The position numbers and the translations under genes are program-made. Below, piece by piece: positions 61,242 to 64,000 of a DNA stretch of 64,000 nucleotides. The DNA lies in contig NZ_CP038255.1 of the NCBI RefSeq assembly GCF_004564135.1, positions 1,272,501 through 1,336,500 on the forward strand, in the 5' to 3' direction. Origin of the DNA: Terasakiella sp. SH-1 (GTDB taxonomy: Bacteria > Pseudomonadota > Alphaproteobacteria > Rhodospirillales > Terasakiellaceae). The notes beneath the pieces are model-generated. The model saw nothing but the letters and a program-made list of their open reading frames with translations, ran no database searches and was not told the DNA's origin. How positions within the stretch are numbered: the stretch's first letter is position 1; each line of letters starts with the position of its first letter.

Positions 61242-62363
61242 TTAGTCCTCCATTGCCGGAATTGGCTTTTGGTCAACAATCGAAAGGCCATAGCCTTCCA
61301 GACCGATAATATTTTTCTTTTCAGAATTACTAAGCAGGATCATATCGCTAATGCCAAGATCCAGCAAGATTTGTGCACCCGTGCCATAATCACGTAGCTG
61401 CCCAGACGGCTTTTTACCTGTAGCATGGGCTTCTACACGTTCTGACAGGCTGGAACGTTGTGGTTCGCGCAAAAGAACAATGACACCACGCCCAACATCA
61501 GAAATATGGCGCATGGCATTATGAAGTTCCTGTGCCTTCCCTGCCCCATGATCGCCCAGAACATCATCTAGAACGTTCAGCGCATGCATGCGTACCAGAA
61601 CAGGCTCATCGGTTGTGATATCACCTTTAACCAAGGCCACATGTTCGGCATATTCCACATTGTTGGTGTAAACACACATATCAAACTCACCGCCATAGAT
61701 GCTGTTGAGTTTGGTTTCTGTTTTCTTTTCTACAATGCGATCATGCTTGCGACGGTACGCAATCAAATCAGCAATTGTTGCAATTTTCAGGTCAAGGCGT
61801 TTGGCATATTCGACCAAATCCGGCATGCGTGCCATGGTGCCGTCATCGTTCATGATCTCACAGATCACGCCGGAGGCATCAAGGCCAGCCAAGCGGGCCA
61901 CATCGACGGAAGCTTCTGTATGACCCGCACGCACCAGCACACCGCCATCACGGGCACGCAATGGGAAGACATGGCCCGGTGTGGCAATGTCAGCACGTGT
62001 TGCATTGGGTGCAATGGCTGTTTTGATGGTCAGGGCGCGATCAGCGGCAGAAATACCTGTTGTCACCCCTTCGCGTGCTTCAATCGAAATGGTAAAGGCT
62101 GTTTCGTGGCGTGACGCATTATGGGTTGTCATCAACGGCAGGCCGAGATGATCAATACGATCGCCTGTCATGGCCAAACAAATCAGGCCACGGCCATGGG
62201 TCGCCATGAAGTTAATGGCAGCGGCATCACATGTTTGTGCCGGAATGACCAGATCACCTTCATTTTCACGGTCTTCATCATCGACCAGAATGAACATTTT
62301 ACCATTTTTTGCATCTTCGATGATTTCTTCGATGCTGGAGAGATATTGGCTATATTCGCTCAC
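61242..62363 (-). CDS. ribBA: RibBA-type DHBP synthase with degenerate GTP cyclohydrolase II domain
   Basis: The 373-residue product has an N-terminal RibB domain (1-205) with intact [44 protein letters not shown] and [20 protein letters not shown]. It should make 3,4-dihydroxy-2-butanone 4-phosphate from ribulose 5-phosphate. The C-terminal RibA-like domain keeps the length and [16 protein letters not shown], but the zinc-binding triad of cysteines after [16 protein letters not shown] is absent, so GTP cyclohydrolase activity is unlikely. A separate ribA must exist elsewhere. Confidence 0.93.
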   Translation of the reverse strand: MSEYSQYLSSIEEIIEDAKNGKMFILVDDEDRENEGDLVIPAQTCDAAAINFMATHGRGLICLAMTGDRIDHLGLPLMTTHNASRHETAFTISIEAREGVTTGISAADRALTIKTAIAPNATRADIATPGHVFPLRARDGGVLVRAGHTEASVDVARLAGLDASGVICEIMNDDGTMARMPDLVEYAKRLDLKIATIADLIAYRRKHDRIVEKKTETKLNSIYGGEFDMCVYTNNVEYAEHVALVKGDITTDEPVLVRMHALNVLDDVLGDHGAGKAQELHNAMRHISDVGRGVIVLLREPQRSSLSERVEAHATGKKPSGQLRDYGTGAQILLDLGISDMILLSNSEKKNIIGLEGYGLSIVDQKPIPAMED

Positions 62364-62365
62364 TT

Positions 62366-62959
62366 TTATTTTCCATCCTTTTCCAGCAGGCGGGCCACAT
62401 AGCGCGCGAGCATATCAATTTCCAGATTAACAAAATCGCCGACTTTGGATTTGCCAAAGGTGGTAACTTCCATGGTATGAGGAATGATATTGATGCCAAA
62501 GACATCATCTTCAACCTCATTGACCGTTAAAGATACGCCGTTTAGCGTAACTGAACCCTTCGGCGCAATGAAATTTTTCAATTGTGCAGGTGCTTTGAAT
62601 TTAAAACGGTGGGAATCCCCCTCTAGAGTGATGGAGATAATTTCAGCAATGCCATCGACATGACCGGAGACAATATGACCGCCTAATTCGTCACCAACGC
62701 GACAAGCTCGTTCGAAGTTAACAGATGTCTCAACTTCCCAAGAACCCATGGTGGTTTTGGACAGGGATTCCGCAGAAGCCGTAATAGCAAACCAGTTCGG
62801 GCCTTTTTCCACAACGGTCATACAAGCGCCGTTACAGGCAATAGAGGCCCCGATATCAACGGTGCTGGTATCATAAGCTGTTTCAAATTCAAAACGGGTG
62901 TCGCCTGATTTTTCAACGGCTTTGACGCGCCCAAGGTCGGTAATAATGCCAGTAAACAT
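62366..62959 (-). CDS. ribE: Riboflavin synthase, alpha chain
   Basis: The 197-residue product consists of two lumazine-binding barrels: MFTGIITDLGRVKAVEKSGD to about residue 95, then GGHIVSGHVDGIAEIISITL to the end. GVSLTVNEVEDDVFGINIIP and IACNGACMTVVEKGPNWFAI are the typical ligand sites. It dismutates two lumazines to riboflavin. It lies 2 bp before ribBA and 30 bp after ribD. Confidence 0.96.
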   Translation of the reverse strand: MFTGIITDLGRVKAVEKSGDTRFEFETAYDTSTVDIGASIACNGACMTVVEKGPNWFAITASAESLSKTTMGSWEVETSVNFERACRVGDELGGHIVSGHVDGIAEIISITLEGDSHRFKFKAPAQLKNFIAPKGSVTLNGVSLTVNEVEDDVFGINIIPHTMEVTTFGKSKVGDFVNLEIDMLARYVARLLEKDGK

Positions 62960-62989
62960 ATCAATGAATGCTTTCAGTTATCTGTAAAA

Positions 62990-64000
62990 TCAAGAAAGGT
63001 CTAAATCGCGACGGCGATAAAGCTCAACAAGGTCATCACCGGAGCCAAACAAGCCATTGCGATCAAAAAATGGGGTATCTTCAAGATGGTCAACGCCAAA
63101 GGCTTGTACTACGGGAATGCCATCATGGCCCATCAGGCGCGGGGCACGCATCCAGGCCAGGCGGTCTACCAGTTTGCGACGCATCATGGCTGCGCACAAA
63201 TGGCTACCGCCTTCGACCAAGACGCGGGTCAGGCCGCGTTTGCCCAGTTCGCTTGCCACCCAATCCAGTGTAATGCCGCCTTCATTATTGCTGTGGGGTG
63301 GCACAATCAGTTCCATCCCTGCTTCTTGGTAAGCTTCTGCGCGGATATCATCCTGATCACCCAGGGTGAACATCCATGTGGGGATGCGATGGGCTTCTGT
63401 CACCAAATGGTGGGTCAGCGGCAGGCGCATGCGACGATCAATCACAATACGCACAGGCGAATGATCTTCCAGCCCAGCCAGTCGACAAGTCAGTTTCGGG
63501 TTATCTTCTGTTGCTGTTCCAATTCCGACCATGATCGCATCATGGTTGGCGCGCAACAGATGGCCTTGTTGGCGTGTCGGGGCCTCGGTAATCCATTCGC
63601 TTTCACCGGTATGAACCGCGATTTTCCCATCCAGTGTTGTTGCCATTTTCATGGTGAACATAGGGCGTTCTTTTAACACTTTCAGAAAAAAACCTTCATT
63701 GACTTCCAAGGCTTCTTCGCGACAGACGTTCAGGATAATTTCAATGCCTGCATCTTTAAGCATCTTAATCCCCCGCCCAGAGACGCGGGGGTCCGGGTCT
63801 TCAAGGGCGATGACAACACGTGTGATGCCTGCCTCAATCAGGGCTTCGGCACAAGGTGGTGTTTTGCCATGATGCGAGCAAGGTTCCAGCGTTACGTAGG
63901 CTGTTGCACCGCGTGCGTCTTCCCCTGCCCGGCTCAAAGCAACCGTTTCGGCATGGGGGCGTCCGCCGGGCTGTGTCCAGCCACGGCCCAAAACAATGTT
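62990..64000 (-). CDS. ribD: Bifunctional RibD deaminase-reductase (partial, start outside window)
   Basis: The gene runs off the right edge; 336 codons are visible. The deaminase part keeps the zinc site: PHAETVALSRAG and LEPCSHHGKTPPCAEALIEA. The reductase part begins near KMATTLDGKIAVHTGESEWI, continues MVGIGTATEDNPKLTCRLAG, and ends with RVLVEGGSHLCAAMMRRKLV and HLEDTPFFDRNGLFGS. It catalyses the second and third steps of riboflavin synthesis. It leads the operon ribD-ribE-ribBA-ribH-nusB-thiL. Confidence 0.96.
   Translation of the reverse strand, partial: NIVLGRGWTQPGGRPHAETVALSRAGEDARGATAYVTLEPCSHHGKTPPCAEALIEAGITRVVIALEDPDPRVSGRGIKMLKDAGIEIILNVCREEALEVNEGFFLKVLKERPMFTMKMATTLDGKIAVHTGESEWITEAPTRQQGHLLRANHDAIMVGIGTATEDNPKLTCRLAGLEDHSPVRIVIDRRMRLPLTHHLVTEAHRIPTWMFTLGDQDDIRAEAYQEAGMELIVPPHSNNEGGITLDWVASELGKRGLTRVLVEGGSHLCAAMMRRKLVDRLAWMRAPRLMGHDGIPVVQAFGVDHLEDTPFFDRNGLFGSGDDLVELYRRRDLDLS

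Noticed and set aside
1-64000. CRISPR arrays
   Set aside because: No set of regularly spaced identical 24-40 bp repeats was found; the only regular repeats are coding (27/81-bp periods in the giant gene).

Overview
The window looks like a chromosome segment of an alphaproteobacterium, most probably of the Rhodospirillales type. The evidence is gene order: dusB-ntrB-ntrC-ntrY-ntrX-trkA-dat-hfq-hflX on one strand, bifunctional ispDF, and a merR-ihfA-fabH-plsX-rpmF-yceD cluster back to back with bamE. A korCAB 2-oxoacid:ferredoxin oxidoreductase operon and several c-type cytochromes fit a metabolically flexible, partly microaerobic lifestyle. The genus cannot be fixed from the sequence alone.

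Layout. 1-5.3 kb: end of mazG, a 3-hydroxyisobutyrate-dehydrogenase-like enzyme, recQ, an inositol-monophosphatase-family gene and small unknowns. 5.3-17.4 kb: the nitrogen-regulation and RNA-chaperone block. 17.5-24.9 kb: CcsA-like membrane protein, ispDF, cutA, a thioredoxin-like ferredoxin, a CBS-PAS-GGDEF-EAL protein, a nitroreductase and a methyltransferase. 25-31 kb: kor operon and a DUF523/DUF1722 gene. 31-35.5 kb: an intact IS1595-type element with its 8-bp target duplication, a cytochrome c'/b561 pair, another cytochrome c and a histidine kinase. 35.7-53.5 kb: an accessory region. 53.5-64 kb: tRNA-Pro and housekeeping genes (lipid synthesis, BamE, thiL, nusB and the riboflavin operon ribH-ribBA-ribE-ribD, with ribD running off the end).

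The accessory region is a mosaic of relics and live cassettes. It has the 3' end of a cadherin/Ig-like gene abutting a decayed hsdR, a frameshifted small gene and its intact paralogue, an HNH-type nuclease, a truncated yccF with a 32-residue membrane peptide behind it, a parDE toxin-antitoxin pair between diverged direct repeats, and IS3 debris. Next to tRNA-Pro lies a 1.7-kb remnant of an integrative element, bounded by a 19-bp duplication of the tRNA end. In it an integrase N-terminus is fused to the C-terminus of a large, possibly defence-type protein.

The most striking unit is a four-gene cassette at 41955-50200 (minus strand). It encodes a small coiled-coil protein, a 1210-residue acidic protein built largely of 9-residue DG repeats, a type I secretion ABC transporter with a cysteine-less C39-like domain and an altered Walker B motif, and an HlyD-type adaptor that carries an N-terminal cyclic-nucleotide-binding domain. 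I read it as a second-messenger-gated type I secretion system with an unusual substrate. This is inference from domain order, and no experimental or database support was available.
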